From NCBI GenBank assembly GCA_946811695.1, contig OX328123.1, positions 153,926,516 to 153,990,515 on the forward strand: a DNA stretch of 64,000 nt, given 5' to 3'. A program made the position numbers and the translations under genes. Every line of letters begins with the position of its first letter. Position 1 is the stretch's first letter. This DNA is from Gonocerus acuteangulatus (taxonomy: Eukaryota; Arthropoda; Insecta; Hemiptera; Coreidae). Shown here in pieces: positions 1 to 11,007 of the stretch. The notes under the pieces are model-generated. The model was given only the letters and a program-made list of their open reading frames with translations, was not told the DNA's origin and did no database searches.

Positions 1-49
<49 letters not shown>

Positions 50-120
50 TAAAAAAAAGGATATATATATATAACATTACTGAGAAAAAATAGATATATA
101 CATGTAGAAAACATATATAT
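1..120. repeat. (TA)n microsatellite and AT-rich low-complexity DNA
   Basis: Alternating TA fills the first ~46 bases and recurs in shorter runs to ~120. Simple sequence; no coding signal. From here to ~780 I see ordinary AT-rich intergenic sequence with nothing recognisable. Confidence 0.9.
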
Positions 121-814
121 ATGCATAAAAAAATTATATACAAGTCTCTTAACTGTATTAATAGTGCTATACTGTATATTAGTATTAGTTTTAGTGCAAA
201 TAGTTCTATTAGTATCTAAGTAACATGTTAGTCGTAAGCAATGACATAGGTTAAAAAAAAAAGAGTAAAGGCCATAAAAATTACAGTTGATTGTCATGCA
301 CTGTCCTAAACACAAAATTGCAATCCCTCTCACACGACTCTCTAACACCACACTTGAGGGCGGTGAGGACATAGACGTTTTCTGCCCTTAAACACCCAAT
401 CCATCCATCCTATGTTAACAATCCTAACTGACTTTTTTTTTTGGTTATATTACTCCCACTGGTAATAGTAATTAAATAAAATGAATTTTTGGTCACTTCA
501 AGGCACAAAGTCTTCAAATGAAACTCGCATCGAAAGCATGCTTCGAAAAATTAGTGTATTGTGTAGAAATTACAATCCTACAAATGTAGGGTTCTGTCAT
601 TGGTTTTTCCTCTTATGATTTTGCAAACTGATAGTAATCTTATGAGGCTCGTAGATTGCAAAGAAATTTCCATAAATAAGTGGCATTCATTGTTTTCTCC
701 CCTGGCCCCGCATATTATAGCAATTTTTAGTTATGATTAATATTTCAAGTTGATCTTAATCATCAAATTTATAGCCTCATTAAGTTAGATGTATCTGCCT
801 ATCGAATTGAGCCA

Positions 815-1208
815 TTTTTCTCTCGATAAGTAGCTTGTAATATTTTTCTCTCGATAAGTAGCTTGTAATATTTTTCTCTCGATAAGTAGCTTGTAATATT
901 TTTCTCTCGATAAGTAGCTTGTAATATTTTTCTCTCGATAAGTAGCTTGTAATATTTTTCTCTCGATAAGTAGCTTGTAATATTTTTCTCTCGATAAGTA
1001 GCTTGTAATATTTTTCTCTCGATAAGTAGCTTGTAATATTTTTCTCTCGATAAGTAGCTTGTAATATTTTTCTCTCGATAAGTAGCTTGTAATATTTTTC
1101 TCTCGATAAGTAGCTTGTAATATTTTTCTCTCGATAAGTAGCTTGTAATATTTTTCTCTCGATAAGTAGCTTGTAATATTTTTCTCTCGATAAGTAGCTT
1201 GTAATATT
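815..1208. repeat. 28-bp minisatellite, about 14 copies
   Basis: Near-perfect tandem copies of a 28-bp unit containing CTCGATAAGTAGCTTGTAAT. Because 28 is not a multiple of 3 and the unit lacks minus-strand stops, every minus frame stays open, which creates two overlapping long ORFs that are artefacts. Copies look almost identical, so the array has expanded or been homogenised recently. Confidence 0.93.
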
Positions 1209-1318
1209 CACGGGGCATTCTTCTTGAACATATTTATTTGGAATCGTAGCGAGTTCCCAAAACGCTAGCAGATTCATCTGTGAGAAAAAATCCTCTCCTG
1301 TTCCGAATGGACGAATAC

Positions 1319-2153
1319 ATTAAAACTCAACCTGAACTATGCGCCACTTCGTGGTGTTCCTGGTCTGGCGGGAGCAGCTGATTTAGGAACCCTCTGTCGC
1401 AAATACGGCAGGGAGACAGAAACACCAGCACATGTGCTTGGCAGTTGTCCTAACAGCATGCTCCTCGTCACCCGGAGGCAACACAATGTAACGTATAGAA
1501 TTATACAGCATCTCAAAGAAAAAGAATTCCAATGCTTCGAAGAGGTCTACGGAGTCGATGAGGAAGGAACACCACGATATGCCGACATTATAGCGTTTCC
1601 CAAAAACTGAGAAAACGGCATACACTCTCGATCTCACGGTCCGATTAGAAAATAACACCAAAGAGGCTGAAAACGCCGAAAAGAAAAATATATATCTGAA
1701 ATGCACATCGTGCTACGGAGAGAAATTCCAGGAGGAATTTGGGAAGAGGGAACATGTAAAGGGAGTATGGTTCCGATCGAAAGGGACCATTCCCAAGAGC
1801 ACAGCCATCTTCCTCCTGGCAGCATTAGCCGAGTCCATATTAGTGGACACATTGGGCATAATACCATTTCACATCTATAGAGTCACTGAGTGCTTATCAT
1901 CCATCCACACTGTTTCCTTGTATACTTTTGACTTTATTTTCATTTCTATCAATTCCTTCTCATCCATCACTATCTCCTTCTTTCGACTTCATCTTCTTTA
2001 TAATCTATACCTTGTATCTACTCCCTCAAAATAACCCTATTTCCGAATGGATGATAGCAACGCTGTGTATATAGCAACCCAACGTAATTGGGCAGCCCAT
2101 TTTCCTTATATTTTTAAATAAAGTTTTCTCTCTCTTTCAAAAAAACATATGTT
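1319..2153 (+). pseudogene. Decayed LINE 3' end with RLE-type endonuclease (R2/R4-like)
   Basis: The plus strand reads as the C-terminal part of a non-LTR retrotransposon ORF. A CCHC-like knuckle (C-R-K-Y..., then AHVLGSC) is followed by RYADIIAF and, after a one-base frame change near 1607-1612, YTLDLTV. This order and spacing match the C-terminus of R2-type LINEs, where the knuckle precedes a restriction-enzyme-like endonuclease with spaced acidic residues. Stops and the frameshift show it is dead. The 3' part to ~2153 is an untranslated tail with AATAAA-like and A-rich sequence. Clade assignment is by motif memory only; the coding nature is well supported. Minus-strand ORFs here are shadows. 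Confidence 0.6.
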
Positions 2154-2770
2154 TCCAATAAATTTTGAAAATATTCCATGAAAGCCAGTAAGATAAAAGA
2201 GAAACCCGTAGGAAATGAAAGAGCGCAGGACTTATCTGAAATCCTTAATCAAACAAAGTTCAATTAATCATTGGAATTACCTATGTCATGATTAAGGCAT
2301 TCGGGATCATCGGGGCAAGTTTCCTTCAATGTCAGTCAGTATGTGAGTATGCATACAAATATTAGTTACAGGACTACTTACAACTAGTCGAATCATTGAA
2401 CCTCACTCACCTGAAACAAAAAGAAAAGAAAAATCAATATAAGATATTGAAAAACATCAGAAATTTCAATGTATTACTTTAATCATTATATTAAAGACTA
2501 CCACCATCATGTTCCAAAGCACAAGCCACTAAAATGGCAGTTGATCGCCGAGAATAATCATCGTATCCCACCAATGTACATCATGCTCAACACCGCATAT
2601 GTATATGTACCAACTACTGAACATCATAACAAAAAGTAGCATAGAAAATCAATATAATCAGCCAATGTTCTAGAAGTTTATGAAGCCTTTTTCCTTGAAG
2701 GTAAAGCAAACCGAATCTTGGTTCATATTAATTCAGAGTAAACCACGACTCCATAGACATATTTTTCTTA
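2154..2770. other. Intergenic, nothing recognised
   Basis: AT-rich unique-looking sequence without a convincing ORF, RNA gene or repeat boundary. Confidence 0.5.
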
Positions 2771-2771
2771 C

Positions 2772-2840
<69 letters not shown>

Positions 2841-3051
2841 AAATCTACATCTGTAAAGCGCCATATGTCAAAATAAGTTTCAAATTGAAAAGGTTATAAC
2901 AAATTAACAAAGAAAAAGTCGAAAAAGAAAAAAAATGGACAACGGTCTGATGAAGCAGGTTGGGATTCCTGCGAAATATCACCCAGAGAAACTGACCGCT
3001 GAAGAATGCCGTACTAACATCGAAAATTCTCCCCAGCGAAGAAACCTCAAA

Positions 3052-3130
<79 letters not shown>
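2771..3130. repeat. Two long (TA)n microsatellites
   Basis: TA dinucleotide runs at about 2771-2834 and 3056-3130, separated by ~220 bp of ordinary sequence. The ORFs crossing them translate as YIYIYI and are artefacts. Confidence 0.95.
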
Positions 3131-3133
<3 letters not shown>

Positions 3134-3535
3134 CAGCCCCGTAACAGGCCACGAGGGTCCTGAGGGGCAGATGATATAGAGGTATCTGATTCATGACCAT
3201 ACGGCACACTAGGGAGATAGTGTGATCAGTACTGTGCCCCGACCGCCTGATTTTCCCCTTGCTGCATCGACTGCTAGGCTAGGGTCATTACCACCAAGGT
3301 GCCCATTATTAAATTATTTAAAGGCTGGTTATTGGCCTAGGGACTGTCAGGGAGGCCGAATCAAACCCATGAACGAAGACACCAGAAGATAAAAATCTTT
3401 AGTGCTTGCTCGGGATTTGAACTCACCTCGCCCCCATATTTTTCATATGTACAAAAATTATGAGGGACCCCTGTCCTGTCGCTGATTCTGAATAATTCAC
3501 TCAGTAAGTGTGTGTAAAATAAAACAAAAATTACG

Positions 3536-4210
3536 ATTTCACGGAGAATATGAAGAGTTTCAGTAAATCTATACATGTAAAAATCACGTGTCTCTCTGTT
3601 TGTCCATATGTCTGTTTGTTCCATATATACAAATCTACGCCGTTTGACCGATTTTGACCAAACCTGGCAAACAGGTAGGTCTTGATACTGGAAATCTCCT
3701 AGGCTAGTTCAGAATAGTCAAACTTCAAAATTTGGTCAAAAGTTTTGTTCAAGAAAAATTGGCTAGACTGAACCATTCAGATTCTGACGGCCATTTTGAA
3801 TCGACAGCCATTTTGAATAATGTCTCAAATTTATTGTTAATGTTCTTGATAATAAGAATAACTCGAACTCATTGGTGACTTTACATCATTATAATATAAT
3901 TATATTATAATCATGTAATGTAGTTTATTTCAATTTTATATCAACAGTCAGTGTCTAACTAAGGAATGCTGGCCATTATTTTATAAGAGCTATCTACTCG
4001 AAGGCTGTGCTGCTGGCTTCTGTCGGTTGTTCCATGAATTGCTGTGGCGCTGGCCTCTGCCGGCTGCATTATGAATTACTAGACAGATATAAACAAATTT
4101 ACACAGTTTGACCGAATTTGACGTAACTGGGTATACAGGTAGATCTTGATACGGGGAGAGTCATAGGCAGAAAGTAGGTGTAGCATGGCAAACTGGGGAA
4201 CAGCTAGTCT
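3536..4210 (-). repeat. Interspersed repeat, LINE 3'-tail-like family A
   Basis: In reverse complement this segment matches 43593-44040 and 48330-48860. Shared elements are a start CTAGCTGTTACC, a stretch CTACACCTACTTTCTG, and repeated phrases GTATCAAGATCTACCTG and GGTCAAAATCGGTCAAAC, ending in ACAGACAGAC plus a TATATA-rich tail. This phrase structure is typical of 3' tails of RTE-like LINEs in arthropods (recollection, not a search). No coding capacity remains. Confidence 0.6.
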
Positions 4211-4636
4211 CTAATAAAAAACAAAAAAACAAAAAAAAAAAAAAACATTAGGGTATTATGCAATTCCTCAAGTGATTTATCGATTTATCTTATTTAACAG
4301 TGTCTTATTAACTTATTATTCTTTTATCTTATTTAAATCCCTTCATTTACTTTTCTTTATCTTTTTCTAAATGGACCTGAATTAATTTTGTTTTCATCTA
4401 TCGTTGTGGTCCAGGGTTTAAGCAGCTCTTATCCCCCGCTAGTTTAGAGTGCTAACCCCAGCCTAGACTAAAGCCTCTTTAAAAGGTTTCCGATGTAAGG
4501 TATTCTCACAACTCTTGCACAACATGGGGTTTACTTGCGCAACACTCCTTAGAAGGTATCCACCCAAATATTGAAGCAGATGGACTTTTGAAGTTCTTAA
4601 GGAATTTCTAACTTCGTCCTATACCGGTGTACTCTG

Positions 4637-4639
<3 letters not shown>

Positions 4640-4666
<27 letters not shown>
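4640..4666. repeat. Poly-T tract
   Basis: Run of about 27 T residues, possibly the reverse-complemented A-tail of a retrosequence. No source element was identified. Confidence 0.8.
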
Positions 4667-4670
<4 letters not shown>

Positions 4671-4835
4671 AAGAGTGAGACTGAGTCGAAAAAGATAGTG
4701 AGAAAATAAATTAAGCCCCGAAAAATATAAAGACATTTTACAGTACAAAAATATATAGTATCAGAGCAGCAAGAGAACAATACTACAATATGGGCAATAA
4801 AAATGATATCAAACGTAAAGTAAATAGCCGCGCGA

Positions 4836-5102
4836 GAGGGGGGTGGGAGGGAGGGAGTGACAGGGAGGGAGTGACAGAGAGAGAGTGACAGAGAGAGAGT
4901 GANNNNNNNNNNNNNNNNNNNNNNNNNNNNNNNNNNNNNNNNNNNNNNNNNNNNNNNNNNNNNNNNNNNNNNNNNNNNNNNNNNNNNNNNNNNNNNNNNN
5001 NNNNNNNNNNNNNNNNNNNNNNNNNNNNNNNNNNNNNNNNNNNNNNNNNNNNNNNNNNNNNNNNNNNNNNNNNNNNNNNNNNNNNNNNNNNNNNNNNNNN
5101 NN
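4836..5102. other. GA-rich simple repeat running into a 200-base assembly gap
   Basis: Purine repeats (GGGAGGGA, GAGAGAGTGACA) from ~4836 lead into N at 4903-5102. The round gap size suggests a placeholder rather than a measured length. ORFs translated through N are meaningless. Confidence 0.97.
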
Positions 5103-5277
5103 TTTTCTCACAATAAGTCAATAAAACGTGTAACAGGAATATCGCCCAATAAATCATGTTTCGGTGGATGGATTCTGCTGGTTAACGAATTTGACCTTTT
5201 AAAGTAGACAAAATGTTTTGGTAGAAATTTTCATTAAAAAAAGAAAACAGACTGAGAGTGAGACAGGGAGTAAAAAA

Positions 5278-5516
5278 CATGGGCGTTTATAGGAAATAAT
5301 TTCGGGGGGGGGGGGGCTGGTACCATTTCCGGGGAAAGGAATACTAACAATTTAGAACTTGGAATAGTTTTAGGCAACTAAAACGATATTAAACCTAAAA
5401 TAACATATTTATCATAACTTTATGATTTATAAGGGCTTTATGACACATTTTTACCATCAAATCAAAATTTCATGGGGGGGCTGCAGCCCCTCAGCCCGCC
5501 CTTATATACGCCCATG
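5278..5516. mobile_element. 239-bp MITE, family B
   Basis: Ends are inverted: CATGGGCGTTTATAGG on the left and CTTATATACGCCCATG on the right. They are flanked by a GTAAAAA duplication (5270-5276 and 5517-5523). The interior is AT-rich with G/C runs. A second, diverged member lies near 46173-46432. The superfamily is not certain from a 7-bp duplication. Confidence 0.6.
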
Positions 5517-5751
5517 GTAAAAAGCAAGGTAATGGCGAGAGAGATTCGAGCTATTACGGACATGGAAGAGGACACAGGTTATAGCGTGCAAGATAATTGA
5601 AGGGAAACAGATAGTAGCAGGGGTGAGGACAGGCTGTGTTCGATCACGCTACCCCATAGTTATTCTATATTATTGAAGAGGTACCCGTGTTATTACTGTT
5701 TCAGAGACGCTCATACTTATCCGCAAATTGCACATATGTCTTCGTTACGGC

Positions 5752-6052
5752 GGGTCTTTTTGCCAAGATCACATCCAGTTACTTGTGAAGTAGCTGTAGT
5801 GATTTTAACTGTGATGCGCATAAATCCTTTGCATTTCTATTGGCGGTTTCATATGAGCAATTCTATTGGTTCTTGCTGAGAGTAAAGTAACCTTCAGCAG
5901 TGAATTAGCGTTTGTTTGTGAAAAAGCTTTGTTTATGTTAGCGAGAAAAAATGGGTCTTTTACATTTAGTTCGGGATTTTCCTGGCAATAAAAAAGCCAC
6001 TGATTTCTTATTCGCAACAATTAATAGAATTCTATTAATTTTTGCGAGCTTG
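5752..6052. mobile_element. Truncated hAT-like MITE, family C
   Basis: Begins GGGTCTTTTTGCCAAGATCA and matches the reverse complement of the right part of the complete element at 34869-35654, through a palindromic AATAGAATTCTATT segment. The other terminus is missing. Confidence 0.65.
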
Positions 6053-6760
6053 ATACGGCACACCTGGATGATAGTCTGGTCAGCACTATGCACCGTCGCC
6101 TTAAGGTTTTCCCCTTTGCATGGGTACCCATTAAAAAAATCCAGCATATAAGTCAAGTGCCCTATCACTCATCTAACATGGTCCCCCATTTGAGAACCAT
6201 AGATCTTCAAAAAAACTTTTAGATCAAATTTTATGCGTAAAACATTCTTTCTAAAATCTGAGCAAGAAAAAAGAATTATGACGTCAAGTAATATACAAAA
6301 AGGAAATGATTAATCGTACAAAATGCCATTAAAATAAAGAAAAATATTCATGGCGGCCACTTTGAAATGCGCAAAAACGGAGTGGATCGTAACTTCCAGG
6401 CACAGCTTACAAGAGCAGATAATTAAGTCGATTAACAACCGTAATTTTAAAGAGATACTAAACCTAAAATAATAAGAGTATTGTAAAACATTTATTATCC
6501 CCCATAAAAATGATATTTTCGAAAGTCTCATTTTAAGTACGAACATTTTACAACGATAATGCGGAAGTAGTTTAGTTAAGAATTAGCTTATTAATGGGAA
6601 CGGGTAATCCAGAAAACCTTACCCCAGAAACCATACATAAATTCCGTTCATATTGAAATGAATAAAAATATGCTTAAAGTTCCGTTTAAGAAATGCCATT
6701 ATTAAGCTCAATCAGAATATCTAATTAATTCTGACCCGGGGATAACTTACATGAAAAGAG
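6053..6760. other. Intergenic, nothing recognised
   Basis: No credible ORF, RNA or repeat boundary seen; short ORFs here have no recognisable motifs. Confidence 0.5.
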
Positions 6761-6853
6761 CTAAATAATACAGTCATAATATGACTGTATTATTTAGAAT
6801 GTTGTTCATTTCATTTCCCCCATATTATGGGGGAAATGAAATGAACAACATTC
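6761..6853. repeat. Two abutting perfect palindromes
   Basis: The first hairpin pairs 6761-6777 with 6781-6797 (17-bp stem, 3-nt loop). The second pairs 6797-6823 with 6827-6853 (27-bp stem, 3-nt loop). They share base 6797. Both stems are perfect by eye. They lie ~50 bp left of the 36-bp minisatellite. Confidence 0.9.
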
Positions 6854-6904
6854 TCTGTAGGAAATATTTATTACACACTACCAGAGCGCTTTGGAGATAA
6901 CATC

Positions 6905-7680
6905 CCGCATCCTCAGTGCCTCAAGACACATCACCATCCGCATCCTCAGTGATTGAAGACACCATCCGCACCCTTAGTGCCAGACGACACCATCCGTACC
7001 CTCAGTGCCTAAAGGCACAACATAACCATTCGCATCCTCAGTGCCAAAAGACACCAGCCGCATCCTCAGTGCCTAAAGGCACAACATAACCATCCGCATC
7101 CTCAGTGCCTGAAGACACCATCCGCATCCTCAGTGACTAAAGGCACAACATAATCATCCGCATCCTCAGTGCCAAAAGACACCATCCGCATCCTCAGTGA
7201 CTGAAGACACAACATAATCCTCCGCATCCTCAGTAACTGAAGACACAACATAACCCTCCGCATCCTCAGTGCCTGAAGACACAATATAACCCTCCGCATC
7301 CTCAGTGCCTAAAGGCACAACATAACCATCCGCATCCTCAGTGCCTAAAGGCACAACATAACCATCCGCATCCTCAGTGCCAAAAGACACCATCCGCATC
7401 CTCAGTGCCTAAAGGCACAACATAACCATCCGCATCCTCAGTGCCTGAAGACACAACATAACCCTCCGCATCCTCAGTGACTGAAGATACAACATAACCC
7501 TCCGCATCCTCAGTGAGTGAAGACAATTCATAACCATCCGCATCCTGATGGCCTGAAGACAATACATAACCCTCCGCATCCTCAGTGCCTGAAGACACAA
7601 CATAACCATCCGCATCTTGATTGCCTGAAGACAATACATAACCATCCGCATCCTCAGTGCCTGAAGATACAACATAAAGA
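6905..7680 (-). repeat. 36-bp minisatellite with open minus-strand frames
   Basis: About 21 variable copies of a 36-bp unit containing CCGCATCCTCAGTGCC. On the minus strand full units translate as a 12-residue acidic repeat (TEDADGYVV core), and the longest open stretch starts with a non-repeat leader at 7736. Several short units (~28 bp) shift the frame and produce stops, so I favour a minisatellite over a functional repeat protein. A disordered-repeat gene that has decayed is the alternative. Confidence 0.75.
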
Positions 7681-7736
7681 AATATAACCCGCTGGGTCGC
7701 CATTGTCCTTTCCATCATAGGTCTAACATTCTCCAC

Positions 7737-8882
7737 TGGCGTTAATGACTGTATTACATAGAAATAATATGAATGTATAAAGAAAATATTGATATATATC
7801 GTCTCTTAGGAGTTACTAAGAAACAAAATGAGATAGTCTAAATACAAACGAAATCCCTCTATAAATAACGAGTTATTAGTAAAATGCTTAATAAATCCCA
7901 TACTGAGTTAATAGGAGGGCGTTGAAAGTATTAGAATGGTAGCTCGACTCACCTTAAAACAACCTTTTAGGCCAAATTTACTCGCGATAAGGAAGGTAAA
8001 AATCGTTGAAAGAACTGCTGCGATTAAGGTGTTTCTTAACCTCTAGAAAGAAGGGAAGATAAGGGGTGTAAAATTATTCCTATGTTAGGGGTTGTAAGCT
8101 GCTATCGGGATCTAAAGCTGGGTTGATGTGTTGATAAGGTGCAATTACAAACATTCACTGTTCATAGCCCCTATTACGTAATTAGGCCTTAGATCGCGTG
8201 TTCAGCTCTCTAACATCTTCAAGTGGAGGTCGGGGTTTGTCAGTTGGCGTTTTTATACATCAGTCAGCTGTCAACCTCTCATTTTACAGCTCATAATAAG
8301 CTTAATTAATTAACTTAAGAAATGTTATCATTTCTAGTAATTAAAATGTATTGTAATACAAATACAATATCAATTTTCTTACAAAGGATTGTATCTAAAA
8401 GAGTAGGAAGGCCTTCGTAAAATACTATCACGCCTTCGTTCTCTTTAACTCGCCGATGTTCGCGCCGTGAGCATTTCCCTAACACTTGCCGTGAATTCCT
8501 CTAAATGCGAATACTTCATTTTATTTAATCTGATATTTTTAATATTTGTCATTTGTACATTCACACAGCTTACGAAATGATTTCCAAAGAAAAAAGTAGC
8601 AATACTAACCCTCTACAAAACGTTTTGTACGGGAAAAACGGGAGCGTGAGGGAACCGCTAACGGCGCGACCACTCGTGTAACTAAACTGGACCTGCGCGG
8701 GGGAAGCTTCGAGACCTTCCTCGAACTCTATCTTTGAGAATAACATTACACCAATCTATTTCAAGCATTAACTAAATCTGAACATAAACAATACAGACAC
8801 AAACTAAACTGTTTGCTATGAACAAATTGCAGCATTAAATACATTTTAATTGGTAAATTACTGTGTAGCGAAAAACAATAAC
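7737..8882. other. Intergenic left flank of the Polinton, nothing recognised
   Basis: A moderately GC-richer patch at ~8430-8730 has CpG dinucleotides, but I see no ORF or splice pattern that would make it a gene end. Confidence 0.5.
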
Positions 8883-8888
8883 AATAAA
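8883..8888. repeat. Polinton target-site duplication, left (AATAAA)
   Basis: AATAAA immediately precedes the left terminus AGTAGATG. The same six bases follow the right terminus at 25679-25684. Six-bp duplications are the Polinton hallmark. Confidence 0.92.
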
Positions 8889-9099
8889 AGTAGATGTAAT
8901 ATAGGGTTTCTGGCGCAGTCTTCAAAATTCCCTATTTCCCCGAAAAAACCTGATCGTCGATTTTTGTAGGATTTTTCATTTTTATCTCAAACATCTAATT
9001 TTTTTAAAAAATATACATTTTCTAACATATTTCTTTAAAACCTAACAAATAAAAAAAAAATACATATTTTTAACATATTTCTTTAAAACGATACAAAAA

Positions 9100-9115
9100 T
9101 TGGGATCACCCCCAA
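9100..9115. terminator. Stem-loop 3' of the left TIR gene
   Basis: TTGGG/CCCAA inverted repeat about 55 bp past the stop codon of the minus-strand TIR gene. The right-arm copy at 25451-25467 has one more G and a 6-bp stem. Possible 3'-end signal; inference from its position. Confidence 0.4.
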
Positions 9116-9169
9116 AAGTAAAAATAATATATAATTAATTTAATTATTATTTCCATTTGTTATACACGT

Positions 9170-9541
9170 TTAATCATCAATATCACTTTCAGATTTCTTA
9201 GATTTAGATCTATTTTCATTTTTATTTTCTCGGAAGTCAATAATATGAATTTTCTTCCCATCATTTAATTCTTTTAAACCGTCATAAACGAATAATAGTT
9301 TTTGTGAATTTAATTGTTGAATATCTTTTTTATTTAATTTGTCATTAAATCTATCTGGTAGATAAACTTGAAATTTATCTTCCTTATCTTTTAACGTAAC
9401 AACTATACGTTTTCCAAATTTTGTAATAGTTTCTTTAAATTCTTTAATTGAATAAGATTGACCACATTCCAATTCTGTTAGTTTCTTTATTGGAGTATTT
9501 TGACATTGACCAACTCGTTGGATCTTTTTTAATACTTCCAT
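9170..9541 (-). CDS. TIR-encoded 123-aa protein, left copy (OB-fold-like, possible ssDNA binding)
   Basis: Encodes a protein identical to the right-arm copy at 25025-25396. The body (residues ~25-105) carries the pattern SYSIKEF, TKFGKRIVVTL, a VYLPDRF block, and LLFVYDG ahead of HIIDF. This resembles a small beta-rich family I recall as widespread in insect and hydra Polintons and suggestive of an OB fold. The C-terminal ~20 residues are charged and low-complexity (KSKKSE, then DIDD). The start ATG sits in an AATAAATGG context like most genes of the element. A single-stranded-DNA-binding role in terminal replication would fit its position, but that is inference. Confidence 0.85.
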   Translation of the reverse strand: MEVLKKIQRVGQCQNTPIKKLTELECGQSYSIKEFKETITKFGKRIVVTLKDKEDKFQVYLPDRFNDKLNKKDIQQLNSQKLLFVYDGLKELNDGKKIHIIDFRENKNENRSKSKKSESDIDD

Positions 9542-9572
9542 TTATTACAAATAAAATTTATCAAATAAAATT

Positions 9573-10380
9573 AATCAATTTTATAAAAACCTTTATTACA
9601 ATTATATTTTCGTACACTGAGAATGCTCTATATAAATCCACCATTGTTATCGAAGTGGGGCGGGGTATCTGAATGATATCACATATGGGCGGAGGTTCCG
9701 GTGGGTGTACTCACTTGATTGCTGCTGCAGTCTGGTATTGATTTTTTGAACTACCAACAACTAACAACCTTTCTATTTGTTAATTTTCGACTGATTTCGA
9801 GAATTTCTTAAATATTAATTAATGAAAATAGATTAATCTAATAATTTAAAACTATTAACTAAATAACAAACAAATACTTGGATGGAATAAACAATCTAAT
9901 AACAAGTAATAGACTATTAAAGTCGTAAGTTCTCGGTTTCATCGTTCATACAGGATTCTAGTATATATACAACAGTCAATGGTATTTCAGACGTGGAAAA
10001 GTGAGAGAACCAAATGCATCTCATCACCGATGTACCGAGATGGCCATAGGTACACCGGAAACGATGTGACGCATGCGGTGATCTCATAGAGCATGCCATT
10101 TTCCTCAAAAATACCTCACGCTCACCTTACTTTGTAAAATCTAAAAAAAGTTACCAAGCCTGAAAAGTTGACAGACGGCTATAAACGCCTGATGGTCCGT
10201 GATGGGCTCAAGCAACTCAAAAATAACGAGTTGAACACTTCCAAAGGAAGTACAAAGGTAACTAAAGAACAAAGTAAGGTTGAAGCCAAAAGGAGAGAGG
10301 AAGGAGAATACGGGGTATTTTTGCACATTTTTAGAAAAAATTAAAAATAAAAAAATTAACCATTACTTTCAAAGTCTTGA
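9573..10380. mobile_element. Foreign DNA inserted in the Polinton, with a LINE fragment
   Basis: Base composition changes sharply at ~9640 (GTGGGGCGGGGTATC). None of the stretch looks like the AT-rich Polinton until ~10350. On the plus strand ~9980-10150 one frame contains CDACGDLIEHAIFL, resembling the C-terminal knuckle of a jockey/R1-type LINE ORF2, with stops around it. The exact insertion boundaries are not visible to me. Confidence 0.5.
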
Positions 10381-10527
10381 GAGACATAAATAAATCTTAT
10401 AATATTTGTCATTCTAAATTTCTATTAAATCATTCTTTATAAAATCATATTTCAACTTTTTCTCAGAAACAATAATCACATATATATTTGTACCACCAGG
10501 AACTACATTATGAAAATCAACATTCAG

Positions 10528-10543
10528 AATAATATTATTTTTA
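10528..10543. repeat. 16-bp direct repeat flanking the capsid insertion, left copy
   Basis: AATAATATTATTTTTA here is identical to 11011-11026. In the capsid frame both copies read the same codons, so the host sequence was duplicated when the insertion occurred or by an earlier event at the same site. Confidence 0.8.
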
Positions 10544-10576
10544 ATGATTACTAAATGAAGGGTATTAATTAATAAT

Positions 10577-11007
10577 ACCAAACGGGTGAAGAATAACCCT
10601 TCAAAACTTTTTCAAACTATCCATTTATTCTCCCATCACTACGTTTCGGACACCCAGGTCCATCTTCAGGCAATCATGTCCTAGTCATACAATAACCATG
10701 TCCTAGTCATACAATAAATAAACATGATTCCTGTAAGGAACCAAGTCAAAAATTCCACCTACATCAAACACTCATTATCACAGCCATATTCACAATATGG
10801 CTGTGATAATGAGTGTTTGATGTAGGTGGAATTTTTGACTTGGTTCCTTACAGGAATCATGTTTATTTATTGTATGACTAGGACATGGTTATTGTATGAC
10901 TAGGACATGATTGCCTGAAGATGGACCTGGGTGTCCGAAACGTAGTGATGGGAGAATAAATGGATAGTTTGAAAAAGTTTTGAAGGGTTATTCTTCACCC
11001 GTTTGGT
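10577..11007. mobile_element. 431-bp perfect-palindrome MITE (foldback) inside the capsid gene
   Basis: Termini ACCAAACGGGTGAAGAATAA are inverted. The arms (10577-10790 and 10794-11007) appear perfectly complementary along ~214 bp, with only a ~3-nt centre (CAC). A 9-bp duplication ATTAATAAT flanks it (10568-10576 and 11008-11016). Nine-bp duplications with long inverted repeats recall Mutator-like elements, but the superfamily is not certain. Each arm also contains a short internal direct repeat, CATGTCCTAGTCATACAATA. Confidence 0.85.

Larger units (their letters stand above)
8889..9572 (+). repeat. Polinton left terminal inverted repeat
   Basis: Matches the reverse complement of 24994-25678. 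From the tip to the start codon of the embedded gene the arms are 653 and 654 bp. The one difference I found is a single G in a run near 9101-9103. Identity decays over the ~30 bp beyond the start codon. Confidence 0.95.

Noticed and set aside
1095..1208. Possible CRISPR array in the 28-bp repeats
   Set aside because: Repeats are contiguous without spacers and the genome is eukaryotic.
780..1277. Two long overlapping minus-strand ORFs (165 and 139 codons)
   Set aside because: They are translations of the 28-bp minisatellite in two frames; no unique domain.
7102..7736. Acidic 12-residue-repeat protein on the minus strand
   Set aside because: Frame is broken by short repeat units and no gene context exists; best explained as a 36-bp minisatellite, though kept as a low-level possibility.
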